Origin: Lentinula raphanica
Taxonomy: Eukaryota; Basidiomycota; Agaricomycetes; Agaricales; Omphalotaceae
Assembly (NCBI GenBank): GCA_027919835.1
Contig: JANVFP010000024.1
Span: 1 to 64,000, forward strand
Length of the DNA stretch: 64,000 nt
Direction: 5' to 3'
Shown here: one piece after another, positions 34,880 through 47,343 of the stretch
How positions within the stretch are numbered: position 1 is the first letter of the stretch
Layout: each line of letters begins with the position of its first letter
The notes under the pieces: generated by a model
Database searches by the model: none
What the model saw: the letters and a program-made list of their open reading frames with translations, nothing else
What the model was told of the DNA's origin: nothing
Made by a program: the position numbers and the translations under genes

Positions 34880-37800
34880 ATGCCATCTTACGCAGAACTC
34901 ATCGCGGGACTCAAAACCGAGCAACCATCGTCATCGTCTGTCTCAGCATACCAGGAAATCCTAGCAAAGTCGAAATCGGATACGCGTGTGACATCGACTA
35001 CTCAAACCTCGACAAAATTCCCTTGGCTCAATGATTCGAGGGGCGATTCAGTCTCGAAATATCAAACTCTGTTGGCTGGATCTTCGGATTTTCCGGACTC
35101 GGACGCCTTGGATTATGAAATGAGGGTCATGGCTGCAGGATTGTCAAATAGATTGCACAATTCAACGAATACTCCCTCTTTAGAGACGGCGTTTGAGAAA
35201 TTTCAAACAGAGATCACCAAAGAAACTGTAAGTCCTGTTTTTCCGTGTACCTTTCAGCTTCATGAGGCTGAATTACTCTCAGGTCAGAAGTATGCTGGAT
35301 CGCTCTCGAGAAGCCGCATCAGCGGAGGAAGGTTCCCTTGAGTCGTTACTCATACCTGGGCGCATGGGTCGTCTGCAGTTCGGTGAATCGACCAAGAGAA
35401 ACATCAAGACAACACGTGCATTAATGAACCTATCGAGCCTGAAAAAAGCTGCTCTGGATTTACAAGTCACCATTCAAAATCTCTCCTTCTCCCAGCCTTC
35501 CACCGAGATACAGTCTACTCTTTGTGCCGTAGAAGATGGGACAGATATGCTACGCTCGCAGGCTACATCTATTGGGAACGCTGAAGCCTCTAGAGAATCT
35601 ACGGCGGTTTTGGCGATCCTCGATTCAATCAAGGAATCGCTTCAGCTTTGGAGGCTGGAATATCCAGACACTTCCCCAGTGAAGATCGACAATCGTGAGT
35701 TGATATTCCAACTTCATTGTGCGTGACCTGGCCCCTCACAGATGGGATACAGGAAAATATTTCATAAACCCTGGCGATGGGAAGAACACTCCGACCGTTG
35801 TCGCATATTGCTTGGCTTTGGTTTCGCGTGTATTCGAGCAGACTGCACAGCGTGGCGCTACCTTTGTTCTGAAGATGCTCAAGATTTTCGGTCACTCCCT
35901 CGCCGTCTTAGGCGGGAGAAGTCTGAATGCTGAACAGGAAGCTGCACTTGCCTCGATCCCAGAATCTATTGAACGATTAGAGGCGAAGTTCAATCTCGAC
36001 ATTGAAGGAGTCCCTTATGCTGTATGCCCGAATTGCAGCTGCACTTATCCCCCTTCTTATCCCAACGGCTCTTCATCCCCTACATATCCTAGCACTTGCT
36101 CAGAAAAGAAAGCTCGCTCAGCACCACCTTGCGGTGCATCGCTCTTGTTGTATGGCAAACCTATCAAAGTGTTTGAGTATTATCCCTTTTTCGACTGGTT
36201 TGGGAAATTCATAGCGCTTCCTGGAATTGAAGAGTACGGAGACAGGTTCTGCGAGGCCATAGATAGCCATCAAGCGGTTCCCACTGACAAAGTCAGTGCT
36301 GCGGATGGCAGGTTCGTCTTCGAATTTCGTGGAACGGATGGCCGTTTATTTGTTCGAGATCGCCAAGACGAAGGACGTTGGTTTTTTATACTGAACGCTG
36401 ATTTTTTCAATGTGGAAGGGAACCGCATCCGGGGAAAGGCGTCCTCCACCGGTATGCTAGCTATGACCTGTCTAAATCTTCCTCTGGAGATCAGAAACGA
36501 CCACGCTTACCTTTACATTCCCGGCATCATTCAAGGTCCCCAAGAACCTAAAGCAGACGAGGCCGAACACCGACATTATCTCAAACCTCTCATCGATGAT
36601 TTGTTAGTGGGATACACGCGAGGCGTCCGGCCTTATGCTACTCACCGCACTTACGGAGATACTACCCCTTACGCTCGTGCGTTCCGTGTCTGTCTCGCTG
36701 CAATTATCATGGATTTCAAAGCTGTACGACCTCACCTGGGCTTTTTGGACGTGACTTCACATCACACTTGCTGTGGTTGCGATTGTTGGCATACATCTCA
36801 CCTAAGCCGGACAGACTATGAGAATTGGAAGCCAATGGATGACGAATTTCTGAGAAAGGGCGCAGAACTATGGCGAAATGTTGAAGATGTCAAGGATCGA
36901 GGAGCTATTGAAGAGCTCTATGGCACTCGTGATTCGGCCTTGTGGCGACTCCCATATTGGAAGCCTTCATGTCAGGCTGTTGTTGACCCCATGCACACGA
37001 TGTTCCTCATTCTTCTTCAGCGATACTTTCGGGATATCCTCGGGCTGGATAACCCTGATGATCTCAGACGGAAACCCAAGAAGCCAAGGTTTAGATTCGC
37101 GTTCTATCAGGATTTTGTCCCCCCTCCGCCATTGGCATCTCTAGCGGCAAACGGTCACGAAGGAAAAGGACGACTATGGACCAAGATTGGCTATGAGGCT
37201 CAACCCACAGATAAAAATTCGCTGTCGCTTCTCGAATGGCCTCGCCTTGATGAGGAATCTCGCATGTCTCGTCGCACCAGACTTCAAGCTTTGAGAAAGT
37301 TAATCGAGAAGGACGGTCGCGCCTTGCAAGCGGTTGTCGCTATTTTGAATGATCTTTCAGACAAAGCGCCTGTGACGGAGGCAGATGAGAAGAAGTGGTA
37401 TGCAAGAGTCCATAAGCACAGGTGGAATGCGCTTCTCTTTGTTTGTGATAACCTGGCTATATTTTCTGGGCATGAACAACATGAGCTTCGGCATGCTCCG
37501 GAGATTTTAATGAAAGACGTCAACAAAAGTGAACTTACAAACCTGCTCTTGAACTGGGTACGTTTCCTACTTCATTAAGACATTGATTTATAACCCTTGC
37601 TTCTAGCGTCTTCATGATATTCAGGAAACGCAGCGCTTCATTTGGCCCTACTTTACACCCACTAACAATGAACTCCCGGTTGCTTCATGGGCTCCTCCCA
37701 ATGCTCCAACTGGCAACAAGAATTCCGATGGAGATTACCGACATTTTACCCCTAATGAACGTCAAGAACTCATGAAGGAGCTTGCAGGCTCCATGAATTA

Positions 37801-39344
37801 TCACTCTGCAGTCAGCGTTGGCAGCGTACATCGTCTTCTCCAACAACCTTTGATACGAGGTCAAGAGGATGACTTACGCAACGCCCTCATGCACTCAAGC
37901 GGAGATGCTCTAGCCTACGTTTGTACAGATATTCAACGACTTCCTGCCAATCGATTCGCCAAAGATGATATGGTGAATCAGTTGATGCTATGGGTATGTA
38001 TTTCTACCCATCATGCAATGCCAATCACTGATCAATACTCTTCAGAGATTGGAACAGCCACTTGAACCAATGGCCGCCCTCAAAGTAGATTCTTCCGCTC
38101 TTCTGAAGCGAGTCCAGCAGATAGTCCGTGAAGCAGTAACACCTTCATGGATGGCAAACCCGCCTGCAGATGTGGGACTGGCTAAAGCAGGAACACTCAA
38201 GGCCGACCACTGGCGAAGGCTCTTCTCCGTTCATGTTCCCTTAGCTGTGTTAAGTCTGTGGCGAGAAAGCTCACCTTTGGCCTCTCCGGACGCTCATCGG
38301 ATGACCACTGTGGTAGATACCACGATGTATCTGAGTTGCGCTTCATTAGTGATGACCAAGCGCAGTCTCAGTCTGGAACGGCGTAATCTGTTTCGTCACC
38401 TTCTCCGTCTGCATGTTCTTGGTCTCAGGCAAGATTTTCCAGGGTGGATTTTCCCTAGTCATCATCTCGCGTTTCACATTTTCGATAACATGGAGAATTA
38501 CAGCGGTGTACGAAACTGCTGGGGTTTTCCTTTTGAGCTGACAATCGGAAAGCTCCAGCGTATTCCAAACAATCACATATCAGGTAAGCATCTGAGCCGT
38601 TTGCGAAATTGTACTAAATGTCTTTCAGGTCAATTCGAACGTACCATGCTCCATTCGTTTTGCAGAGGAGCCACCTTCCGCCAGTGGTTAATGAGGCCAG
38701 ATGCACCGCCAATTATCCGTTACTGCCTGGAACTAATAGATAAGGCTTACAACTACAACCATACACCGACCGTTCCATCTAATTCTTCATCTACGATGGA
38801 TGACGCCGAATCCCTCGAAGCCGAATCCTCTATACCCGCATTCGTCGGCTACAATCTTGGTTCACCGAACTCAAAAGACAAAATCCCTTCCCCGCCTAAC
38901 CTCACAAAGCTTCTGGGAGAAGGACCTTTCGAATGCTATTCGCGAGTCCCTGGATCCAAGGGATACTATGCTATTCCAAGACAAGGCGCACTGGGGAACA
39001 GCTACGTCTGCTTCCGGTCTGAAGGCAGATATCGACCTGGACAACCATGGAAAGCCGGTCAAATCCAACATATCTTCAGAAGAACTTCCTCTAGTCCACT
39101 TCAAGTTACTATCTATCGCAACCAGGTCACCAATGTCACTGACCCGTTCACTGATTTCTCTGAACAAGGCTTCGACGCTGCTCTGTTTTCAACGGAGTTT
39201 TCAAACAATCTCGAGATTTTGAACTTCGATCAAATCGCTTCGCACGCTGCTCGGTGGAACCTCACTGAAGAATTAGTGGTGGTCGTCAACTTATGTATGG
39301 TCAGTGACTCTAACCGAACTCATAAACATTGCATTTCTGAATGA
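34880..39344 (+). CDS. TNP2-like (CACTA/En-Spm superfamily) transposase
   Basis: Transposase of a cut-and-paste DNA element. Exons are 34,880-35,227, 35,283-35,694, 35,753-37,557, 37,607-37,993, 38,046-38,583 and 38,629 to about 39,344; every intron is 45-58 nt and joins in frame. The N-terminus is disordered and helical. The core carries CPNCSCTYPPSYPNG, GMLAMTCLNLPLEIRND, MDFKAVRPHLGFLDV, a CCGCDCWH zinc-like cluster and VDPMHTMFLILLQRYFRDIL, which matches the TNP2 DGMHN-L block. The C-terminal part has HVPLAVLSLW and WGFPFELTIGKLQRIPNNH, then RTMLHSFCRG. No stop or frameshift was found. The final codons are uncertain: an extra intron from about 39,300 would end the protein slightly differently. 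Terminal repeats were not located. Confidence 0.9.
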
Positions 39345-39578
39345 TAATCTCTAGGATTGATATCTGGCCTGAGGCTCTTAAGTAGATGCTTGTGCGTGCA
39401 CGTCGCTATGAATATATGTTATGGATCTCTTGGAACATGAGTATTCTGTACTCAGGATATGTTCGCTCTGTAACGCCGCGAAGCTCTACGGAAAAATATT
39501 TCTATAGCACTAACCTCAATTACAACAATATATCAAGACTATGTAGCGCCGAATTATTAGAGAGGAGATAATGGATAT

Positions 39579-40571
39579 TTATCTATTTCGAGAGCTGCGC
39601 ACACGAGCGGGAGAAGCAGTTTCGGTGGCAGGACGAGCTTCTGCTGCTATCTTCTCCAGCCTTTCTTTCTTGAGAACAGTTTTACGATATTTCAAGTGAT
39701 TACGAATGAAATCGTCGATCACCCAGAGACCGCGGTATTCCTTGAGAAAGTCGAATTTTTCAACTGCCTGCAATTCATGTGGTCAACATTGGGAGGAATA
39801 CAGTGAACTAAACAGAACGTACTTGAATCCGGACCTTCTTCACGCTTTCCAACGCCTGGTCACTCATTGGAGCAGTGCAATCTAGGTGTTTCTCGACAAG
39901 TTCATTGATGAAGAGCTACGACAGCACAGATTCAAAGACTGCATGCAGAAAATAGTCAAAGAACATACCTTGACCTTGTCGTACTTCTTCTTGGGCCAAC
40001 CCAGAACAGGGTACAGGGAGTATCCTCCGCGGTTCGGCCTTCCTACCTCACCTGGAGGCTTAGGGATCAAAAGATCGTCGTCGGAATCTTCCTCGAAGAC
40101 AAGAGGTGGCGGACCGCGTTCGCGTTTCGGAGATTGAGAAGAAGTGCTTTTCCCGCCAGTGACCTGCGCATTGCCACTGGTATGGAGTGGGATGCTATCG
40201 ACAGGAGCAGATGGCCTTCCGACTAGATTAATGCCATTCGATTGGTGGCGAGTTGTTGGAGCACTGCGTTCGTTATCGCTGTCGTATTCGGCTGAAGGTT
40301 GATGAGAGAGGAAGCGAGCCAAGTGTGCGCGTTCATGACTGGAGTCATATTCGAACTCACTAGAAAAACTAGGAAGAGAACGAAGGGAAGTAGTATGGGA
40401 AACCACTGCTGGTGAGGTTTGCTGATTTCGAGGAGGGCTAGGTGAAGCACGATAAGACACTCTTGGTGTACGCTGAGGACCAGATGAAGGCGAAAGACTA
40501 GCTGCATCGAAGCGCATCTCTTCGTGGTCAGAGCAGAGAGGCCGAAGATCAAAGTTAGTGTAGATGTTCAT
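39579..40571 (-). CDS. Disordered protein with conserved C-terminal helix block, unknown
   Basis: Exons are 40,571-39,969, 39,915-39,823 and 39,767-39,579, joined by GT-AG introns of 53-55 nt. Exon 1 encodes MNIYTNFDLRPLCSDHEEMR, then a long Ser/Pro/Arg-rich disordered region, then EEDSDDDLLIPKPPGEVGRP and YPVLGWPKKKYDKVK. The remaining exons give FINELVEKHLDCTAPM and LWVIDDFIRNHLKYRKTVLK, ending in a basic tail. The small conserved helical end resembles Agaricomycete proteins I cannot name. A TATATA-like signal at 40,613-40,622 supports the chosen ATG. Confidence 0.6.
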
Positions 40572-40869
40572 GATGAAAACGAGGAGTTGGGTTTTGGGAT
40601 GCATGGCATTGGAATATATAAGCAACGACCGCCCTTTGAGAGTCGTCTCCATTGTTGAAACAAGGGTAAACGTTGAAAGGCTCAATATTCTAAACGGAGT
40701 ATGATCGGGAGAAGAATGTACGGTCCGGTCCGGTCCTTCTTTTCTGTCGAAAAAACAAACACTTCTTTCTTCTCTACTTGAACTTTCTTGGCTTCGCCTC
40801 GACAACAAAACATTACCTTTCATCTAAGCCTTGTCTAAGCCACTTCAATCTCAAGAAACCAGACGGACT

Positions 40870-42706
40870 ATGGACTCAGAATACCACCAACTCTCCAGGT
40901 TGACAGGCCCACGCGATGCAGTCCTTTCTCTTGCATTTTCAGCTAAGGCGAAATTCCTGTCGGCTGCAGGTACGTCTTAGCCTCTATTTTGCCGCTACAT
41001 GATACAATGATATTCCTCAGGCTACAGCGGGGTATTTGTGTGGGACTTGTCCAACTCTACATCGGTATCGACGCCTCTTCCCCATATGTTGTTCGCCCCA
41101 CAAAACCCAAGATATGTCATAACCGCCTCGGCTTGGATTTATTTTCAAAAGACGAAACGACATGTGCTCATCATAGGCTCTATGAGAGGTGATATTCTTC
41201 TGTGGGAGTGGACTGAGGAAACCAAAGTATGTTCATTGAAACCGTATGATCTGTTGCCGACCTGACGCTATGAAGGCCTTTAATCTTCTCTACCGAGTTA
41301 CTCCGATCGATGACTCTCCGGACGAAATTTTGTCAATAGATATACATGAACAAGATGTCGCGTCTGGTCGAATAGGAAGAGTCGTTGCCTCTACTTCCAA
41401 TCGTCTTGTTAGCGTGTGGACCTTGACTTCCTCTGGAGAGTTCTCTAAAATATTCACTATCACCCTGGATGACAACCTGAAACCGAAGACTGTACGTATG
41501 TGCAAGACGACACGGGACATCTTTGTCTTTCCGTTGTATGGCGGCGAAATGTGAGCCCTTCCCAGTATATGCTTGCCTACTTATTTCTAACATCATCTTT
41601 TCTCCAGAATCCGACTGGACTACAAAACAGGTGCAGTGAAGAGCCGTAAATCTCCCGGTCCTGGAAGGATGTAAGTTCTACCAAATGTTCGCGGCTCTTT
41701 AACGTATCTTTGATCTTCCAGGGGTTCGGTTGCGTTGAACCGTGCAAGCGATAAATTTGTGGCATATACTGGGAAGAATTTTCAACTATATCGTCTCGGT
41801 AATCTGGAAATACTGAAGAACTTTACCGCCGAAACGCCTGCGGTTCTATATCCTAAGCAAGTCGTATTCGGGGAGTTGGAGCGAGTCATAGTTGGTGGAA
41901 CTGATCGTGGCTGCGCCCTTGTCTACGATGTAGAAAGAGAGGAAATCGTTCAAACGCTTACGTATCCCACTGGATCTCTTGTCCAACCGGTATCAGTATG
42001 TCTTGTTGTTTCATTCTCTCTGTGTCACTGACAAATTCAAATAGACCTGCACCGTTCCCGGGCGACATTTAGTTGCCATTGCGGGTTCTATTCAAGAACA
42101 GCCCGCGGATGTCATCCTCTTCGAAAAGCTAGTTCCTCAGGCCGCCACTCAAGCCGCTCTGTCACTTTCAGATCCTGATGCTATGAAATCCTTTGATGCG
42201 CCCAGCCATACCGATCAGCCTGTTCTCATTGGCTTCTACATACCGAAGAGAGTCTGGAAACGAATTTGGATCACCTCACTGCTCTGCTTATTTGTGGCGT
42301 TGTATCTGGCAGTCCCCAATAATCTAGCTCAGGTTGGTCTATCCTTATGCTTTCTCATGTCACATCCTGAGGGATTTGTCCACAGATCTCCGGTCGTTTT
42401 TGGCGTAGTGCTTCTCAGTTGGCAACCGAGTCCAAAAAACTGAGCAACAAACCGCCAGCCACTCTCAAATCTCAGGCGCCATATGTGATTCAAACAACGG
42501 TTTATGTTGAGAGAGGTGCTCTGGAGACTCCGAATACGGTCCAAAAGAAGGCTTATATCGAACAAAGTGTTCCGAATGGTCCAGATGCTGTTCAGAAGAA
42601 GGTCACTGCCAGAGCAACATACGAAGATCGTACAGGCAGGAAAGGGCAAGCACGCGATAATCAAAATGGTTTGCAAGAGATTGTTAGGAAAGTAGGTGGA
42701 GATTAG
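40870..42706 (+). CDS. WD40 protein with single C-terminal membrane segment
   Basis: Exons are 40,870-40,969, 41,021-41,226, 41,276-41,550, 41,608-41,670, 41,722-41,995, 42,045-42,332 and 42,386-42,706. WD40-like repeats start with LTGPRDAVLSLAFSAKAKFL and YSGVFVWDLS, followed by GSMRGDILLWEW, STSNRLVSVWTL and GTDRGCALVYD. After the propeller, PKRVWKRIWITSLLCLFVAL continues YLAV, one membrane segment. The tail has two imperfect repeats (ALETPNTVQKKAYIEQ, VPNGPDAVQKKVTARA). A propeller followed by a single TM recalls Sec12-type proteins, but no Sec12 signature was seen. No breaks found; cellular role unknown. Confidence 0.75.
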
Positions 42707-43009
42707 TTTACATAGGTAGAGTAATTGTGCTGTATCAAATTCACCGTGCTTTTGGGCTTCATGGTAATGTGATTCGAGAAGTGGACGTTCTACGGAGAGC
42801 TCAGAGAGCACGATTCGGCCGTCGGGACCAAATCGGGATATGACCCGCGCGTGGGAACCAAACGAAGTCTAGTAAGACTGAAGCTCTCGACGCGCTTGTT
42901 CTTCTCTTCCTTTATGTTTGTCTTTACCCCGTAGCTTTCTTGAAAATGTATGGTTCTGGGTTGACTAGCTTTGAAAAGTGACCAGTCTTGTGGGATTGGG
43001 AAGATCATG

Positions 43010-43330
43010 GCCCAATTATTGTTCCATAATCGGCGGTGCCCGAGGAATGCAAGATCGTAACGAGCTCATAGCCAGTCAATCGGGAGCCACTCGTCTGGTC
43101 AAAACCCGCTCATCTTCCGCTCATCTCCCATTCATTGGCCGTTTTGTTTTTCCTGGATATATTTGAATTAATTTTACTTAAATAAAATAAAGAATTCTGA
43201 AACTAAATTCAGCCGATAAAGGCAATCTTTATCCTTAGTGTAATTGTTCAGAAAAGAGTCCATTGTACAATCCTTTATTCATGCAATATAATAGTTACAG
43301 AAGTGGTTCTTTTGTACAGGAATAAGTGAT
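43010..43330 (-). repeat. Dispersed repeat, copy B (inverted)
   Basis: Reverse complement of this segment matches 21,130-21,480, with shared CAGACGAGTGGCTCCC and GGGAGATGAGCGG-type motifs and a shared AT-rich flank. Non-coding. The rest of 42,707-43,480 shows no gene. Confidence 0.7.
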
Positions 43331-43489
43331 ATATTCCCAAAACAAGACCCATTTGGGATTTTGACTGGAAAAAGTGATTGTTTTCAGAACATATCCCAAA
43401 AGAGATATTCAATTTTATTCAAGCCCAAAATGGACTGCAAAAGATACTAAGTTGCAAACCTTTTCCCAATACCTTTTTCAACTGATATA

Positions 43490-44131
43490 TCTGGCTGGTG
43501 GCGTAGTGTGAATGGAAGGGAGACACTGTTCGACGACAATAAATGGGGAACTTCCTCCCCAAAAGCTTCCCAGATCTTTCATGAGGCGATGCATCCTGGG
43601 TGCAACGCGTAGATGGATGAATGAAACGAGATTGCTCGAATTTTTGTGTTCGGGATTGCATCGGATGAATTCGATGATATCGAAAATGTCTCGAACATGC
43701 GATTCCGGCGTGTATTTACTAAACCAAATTATATCAGCAATTTTCTGAGAGAAGAAGCATACTTACTTTGACATACTGGGCCAGTCTTGCAATAATTTTC
43801 CACCTCTTTCGCCGTCAGGTTTCAGATTGCCCTCTGAGACTGAAGTGGATCGCCTAGACACCCGCTCTTGAGCGTATTGCTGGTGGCTCGAATAAACCAC
43901 ACATTGTGCGATATCTTTCGTTAACACCCCAGCAACGGAATGAAAAACATCCACATTATCAATATTCAATAATATGGAGACGATTTGTTGCCAATTGTTC
44001 AGGCTGTGGTCCCTGCCAGTTTCGTACTGCATTGACCACGAGGTCAGCACTGGCGGGCCGACCAATAGTGCAGAGAGCAGAACAATATCCTTGCCAAAGT
44101 CGCTACTGATTGGTCGCAAACTGTCGTACAT
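43490..44131 (-). other. Unrecognised minus-strand exons
   Basis: One open block (44,131-43,770) reads MYDSLRPISSDFGKDIVLLS, then LVGPPVLTSWSMQYETGRDH and NNWQQIVSILLN. A second (about 43,730-43,500) reads YTPESHVRDIFDIIEFIRCN and HLRVAPRMHRLMKDLGSFWG. They could be consecutive exons with an intron near 43,750. No family recognised. Confidence 0.4.
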
Positions 44132-44462
44132 CTGCGATGCTGGTGCCAGAGGTGAAAGTAAGGTGAAAGAGTACTAAGTAGTCAGACTGCGTTGATCTCA
44201 GCTTTCGGAAGGTCTCGGCATGCAATAAAGGGATCAGATCACACGCCGCCCAAGAGCATAGGCCTCGACCACTATGTTTTGTTTCTTTTTTCTTTCCCCA
44301 GAATCCGGAATTGAATTATACACGGCTGAATTGGTGATTATCAGCTTCCTGTGGTGTTCCTTCGCTTTTTCATTTTGCTGGCCTCCTTCCAGATTTGATA
44401 TGGATTGTCCACCACTGTGATCATCAACGTAAAACACGACGGGAACGGTGTAGTAGTAATCT

Positions 44463-45940
44463 TTAGTACAATGGATGGTTCATCTCTTCAATTATTTCAT
44501 ACGCAAGTCTCAAACGTTTTCCAACCATGTCGGGTGAGAATCGTAAACTTGCCCGCTCACAATCATCCCAAACTTGGCCGTAATGGAGGACATGTTTCAG
44601 ATGCCACAAGATGTGCACTCCACAGTCGCAGGTATTATCCTGGAAAGGAACCTGAATTGAAACAGGAAAGCCGTCTAGTCAGACACCCTAAATCATAGAC
44701 GTTTGGATTGGATACGCAACTCTTGTATGAGGTTCACATTGCCAGGTAGTCCATGGAAGCACTTCCTTTCCTTCCAAGCGCCCAATTACTTCGGCAAGCG
44801 ACATCAATAACTATCATAGTAGTAAGTTGTTGTTCAAACTTCAGAGAGGCTGGCACCCATATCCCTCAATACTACACACCTGCATGGTCCCAAAATTCTT
44901 CTTGTCTTCGGTAGGTTTTCGCTCATTGTCCAGATAAACTTCGCGCAGACTATCATAAATGTCTATCCGTTTACTCTCGAAGTTGATGCAAGCGGAATAC
45001 CAATGCGTGTTATTCTCGTTGATCGGGATAAAAATTCGCTCCCAGTTCCCTGAGACTCCTTGTTGTTTCTGTATATTGTTCAATAGTATAAGACCACATA
45101 TTAAGATTCAAGTCTCACCGCGGCGGAGCGACACCATCTTTCTACCAACCTTTCATCTTCTTGCTTCATAGCTCTTCTTGCAAGTAGACATCGATTGTCC
45201 TGGAACATATGCCGACAAGAGAACCAAGTGTTGAGACCAAGAGTTGCTCTAACTCTCGACTGTGAACACCATTTCTCCACGAAATGATTAATGATTTCAT
45301 CGTTTAGCCATTTGCCGACTCCCAACGTGCAAAAGCTTTCGACCGATAGATGTTTGACCAGCATTCCGGAACCTGTGAGTTGCGACTGAAACAGTGAATT
45401 AGATGATGGTGCGGTTGCCAATAATACTCGTACTTGACTGGCCATCACCGCTTCTAGACCAGTCTTTGTATCATTTGTGTGGTCATCGAGCCAGCTGGAC
45501 AGCTTGTCCTCTAGGTCCACTACCAATTTTGGGAGGAATACGCCAATTTCATGGAAGCCGTGCAGCAGGGCGACAACGTGAAGCTCGGATGGAAGAGGTG
45601 AGTGACTTTTGAAGGCACCCTCTACTACATCGTCCTTGATGCGAGGAAGACGATTGGAAAGTAATTCTATGGTGAATCGAAACAGACTGATCTTCTGTAA
45701 AGCTCGAGCATAGAAAGCCACGCCATCTTCGCATGCGATAGACTCCAAAAACCGAAGAACAGTATCTCTAATACTCGGAGAGGGTGACATGAGCTCAGAG
45801 AGAGACATCGCTGGGATGGTTTTGTGAACGTCAGAGGAAAGATCCAAAAGTTCTCTGAGGAATATAACGGTACAGCTCCAGACTGTTCCGAATGGCTGTA
45901 TTTCTACCAGGATGCAACGCCTGTGTGTAGCTTCTGCCAT
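44463..45940 (-). CDS. Ulp1-type (C48) cysteine protease
   Basis: SUMO-protease-like enzyme of peptidase family C48. Its last part carries the fold in order: GKWLNDEIINHFVEKWCS and LGLNTWFSCR near 45,310-45,210, then WERIFIPINENNTHWYSACI with the catalytic His, IDIYDSL with the Asp, and after another intron PFQDNTCDCGVHILWHLKH with the oxyanion Gln and nucleophile Cys. Introns of 48-60 nt keep the frame, for example CRSAA|KQQGVS and PHTR|VPFQDN. The N-terminal 200 residues are unrecognised. Stop at 44,463. Ulp1 domains of this style in mushrooms are often part of, or next to, KDZ and related DNA transposons, so a transposon link is likely; deSUMOylation of host proteins is not shown. Confidence 0.85.
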
Positions 45941-45999
45941 GCCTCCCTGAGTCGAAGAGCGATGCGATGAACCTTTCCCTTACGGACTTGGGATCGTGG

Positions 46000-47340
46000 A
46001 TGAAACGAAACAGTGACTCGGACCATGATTGCTGGAGTCATATATTTCGCTAGAAGCTAACAATGTACCTGCAACACTGTGGCAACATCATCGCCAATCA
46101 AACAATGAAAGCCAACACTGATGATCGATGATCTTGAAGCTCGTTCAAAGAATACTCTGTGCACCAAAAATAAAATCAGTACGGCCGACTGGCACTGAGT
46201 CTGGAAGAGGGGTACCAACTAGAAACAGCCGGCACATTGCCGTGGAAGAGAGAAACGAGTAGTATTGGTGAGGGTATACCAAGGGTATACTTACTTAGTA
46301 TGGTTCGAGTCAGAAACAGTCCGGCCCCAGTGGCACGCGATCCGGCCCTTTATAAATGCATGTCCTCCCTTGATCCTCCCTTTCTTTTTTCCTTCGTTTT
46401 TATACAATGCCCAAGGAAGGAAGCCTAGGGAAAGCACCACAAGGTCGTGAAAGGAAAGGTACGAACCTGTCCCAAAAGAAATTGGCAACCGCTGACGATC
46501 TTCTTCAGGAGAAATTGATCCCCGGGACAGAGGTTTATTGAGAAACCGTTATAAACCGCTGGGCATAAGCCGAAAGAATCTTGCATGTAAGAATAATAAT
46601 AAGAGGGCCGTAAGGTTACAAAAAGGTTGTTGATATCTAGGACGTCGACCTCTTGACTCACCAAGATTTGATTAGCCATGAAATCCTCCGTCGATAGTCC
46701 TCCTGACGAAATCCCGGAAATTCCTACTAGGCCCAGCACGCCGGATAGACCTACTCTCTATCAAGGCAATGGCCTACTGTGCCGACAAAACGCCTGCGCT
46801 AATCTCGACGAGATGACACCAACCACGTCTTGAACACATCGGAAAACACCTACTACACATACACTTCCTCTTGAACCAGTGAACCATGTCATCTTAACAT
46901 GTGCAACCTCTTCGACGACGAAAATTCCCAACTTTTTCCACGACTTTCACCTATTGTTGCCACCCGTCCAAATGTCATAGTTCAAAGATGTCATAGTTTG
47001 TACATACCCTCTAATGGCAAATGCCCTTCGTTCGCAAAACCGACGAATCCTATGTACTCGTCATAAAACATTCGATGGCAACTGAAAAATCCATGAGGGA
47101 TATATTGATGTCGATGTCAGGCACAGATGAGCAGTAACACTTTCCTTCCATTGAATCTCAAAACAGTAGAAGATCATGCCGTCGTCGGAAAGTACTACAA
47201 CCACATCTCCTCCCTGTGGATTCCCTACTTGACAGATACCCTCTAGATTGTGTATGGGGTTCAAAGTGGAAGACGGAATCAGAGGAGATGAAAGGATGGA
47301 GGTGAAGAGACTGACCCAATCGTACTGGGACTGATTAAGC
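46000..47340. other. Region with small reading frames only
   Basis: A TATAAA at 46,350 precedes a 44-codon plus-strand ORF at 46,407-46,541 (MPKEGSLGKAPQGRERKG..., no homology recognised). A second short plus-strand ORF starts near 46,680 with MKSSVDSPPDEIPEIPTRPS. On the minus strand, 47,396-47,061 may be a 3' extension of the oxygenase gene. None is secure. Confidence 0.3.
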
Positions 47341-47343
47341 CCT

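Noticed and set aside
34431..39600. CACTA terminal inverted repeats for the TNP2-like gene
   Set aside because: Scattered CACT words occur, but no matching inverted pair with a target duplication could be found by eye.
40870..42706. Identification of the WD40-TM protein as Sec12
   Set aside because: Only the general architecture agrees; no Sec12-specific motif was seen, so no gene symbol is given.
46407..46541. 44-codon ORF downstream of TATAAA as a confirmed gene
   Set aside because: TATA spacing is plausible, but there is no homology, splice evidence or conserved motif; kept only as a note.
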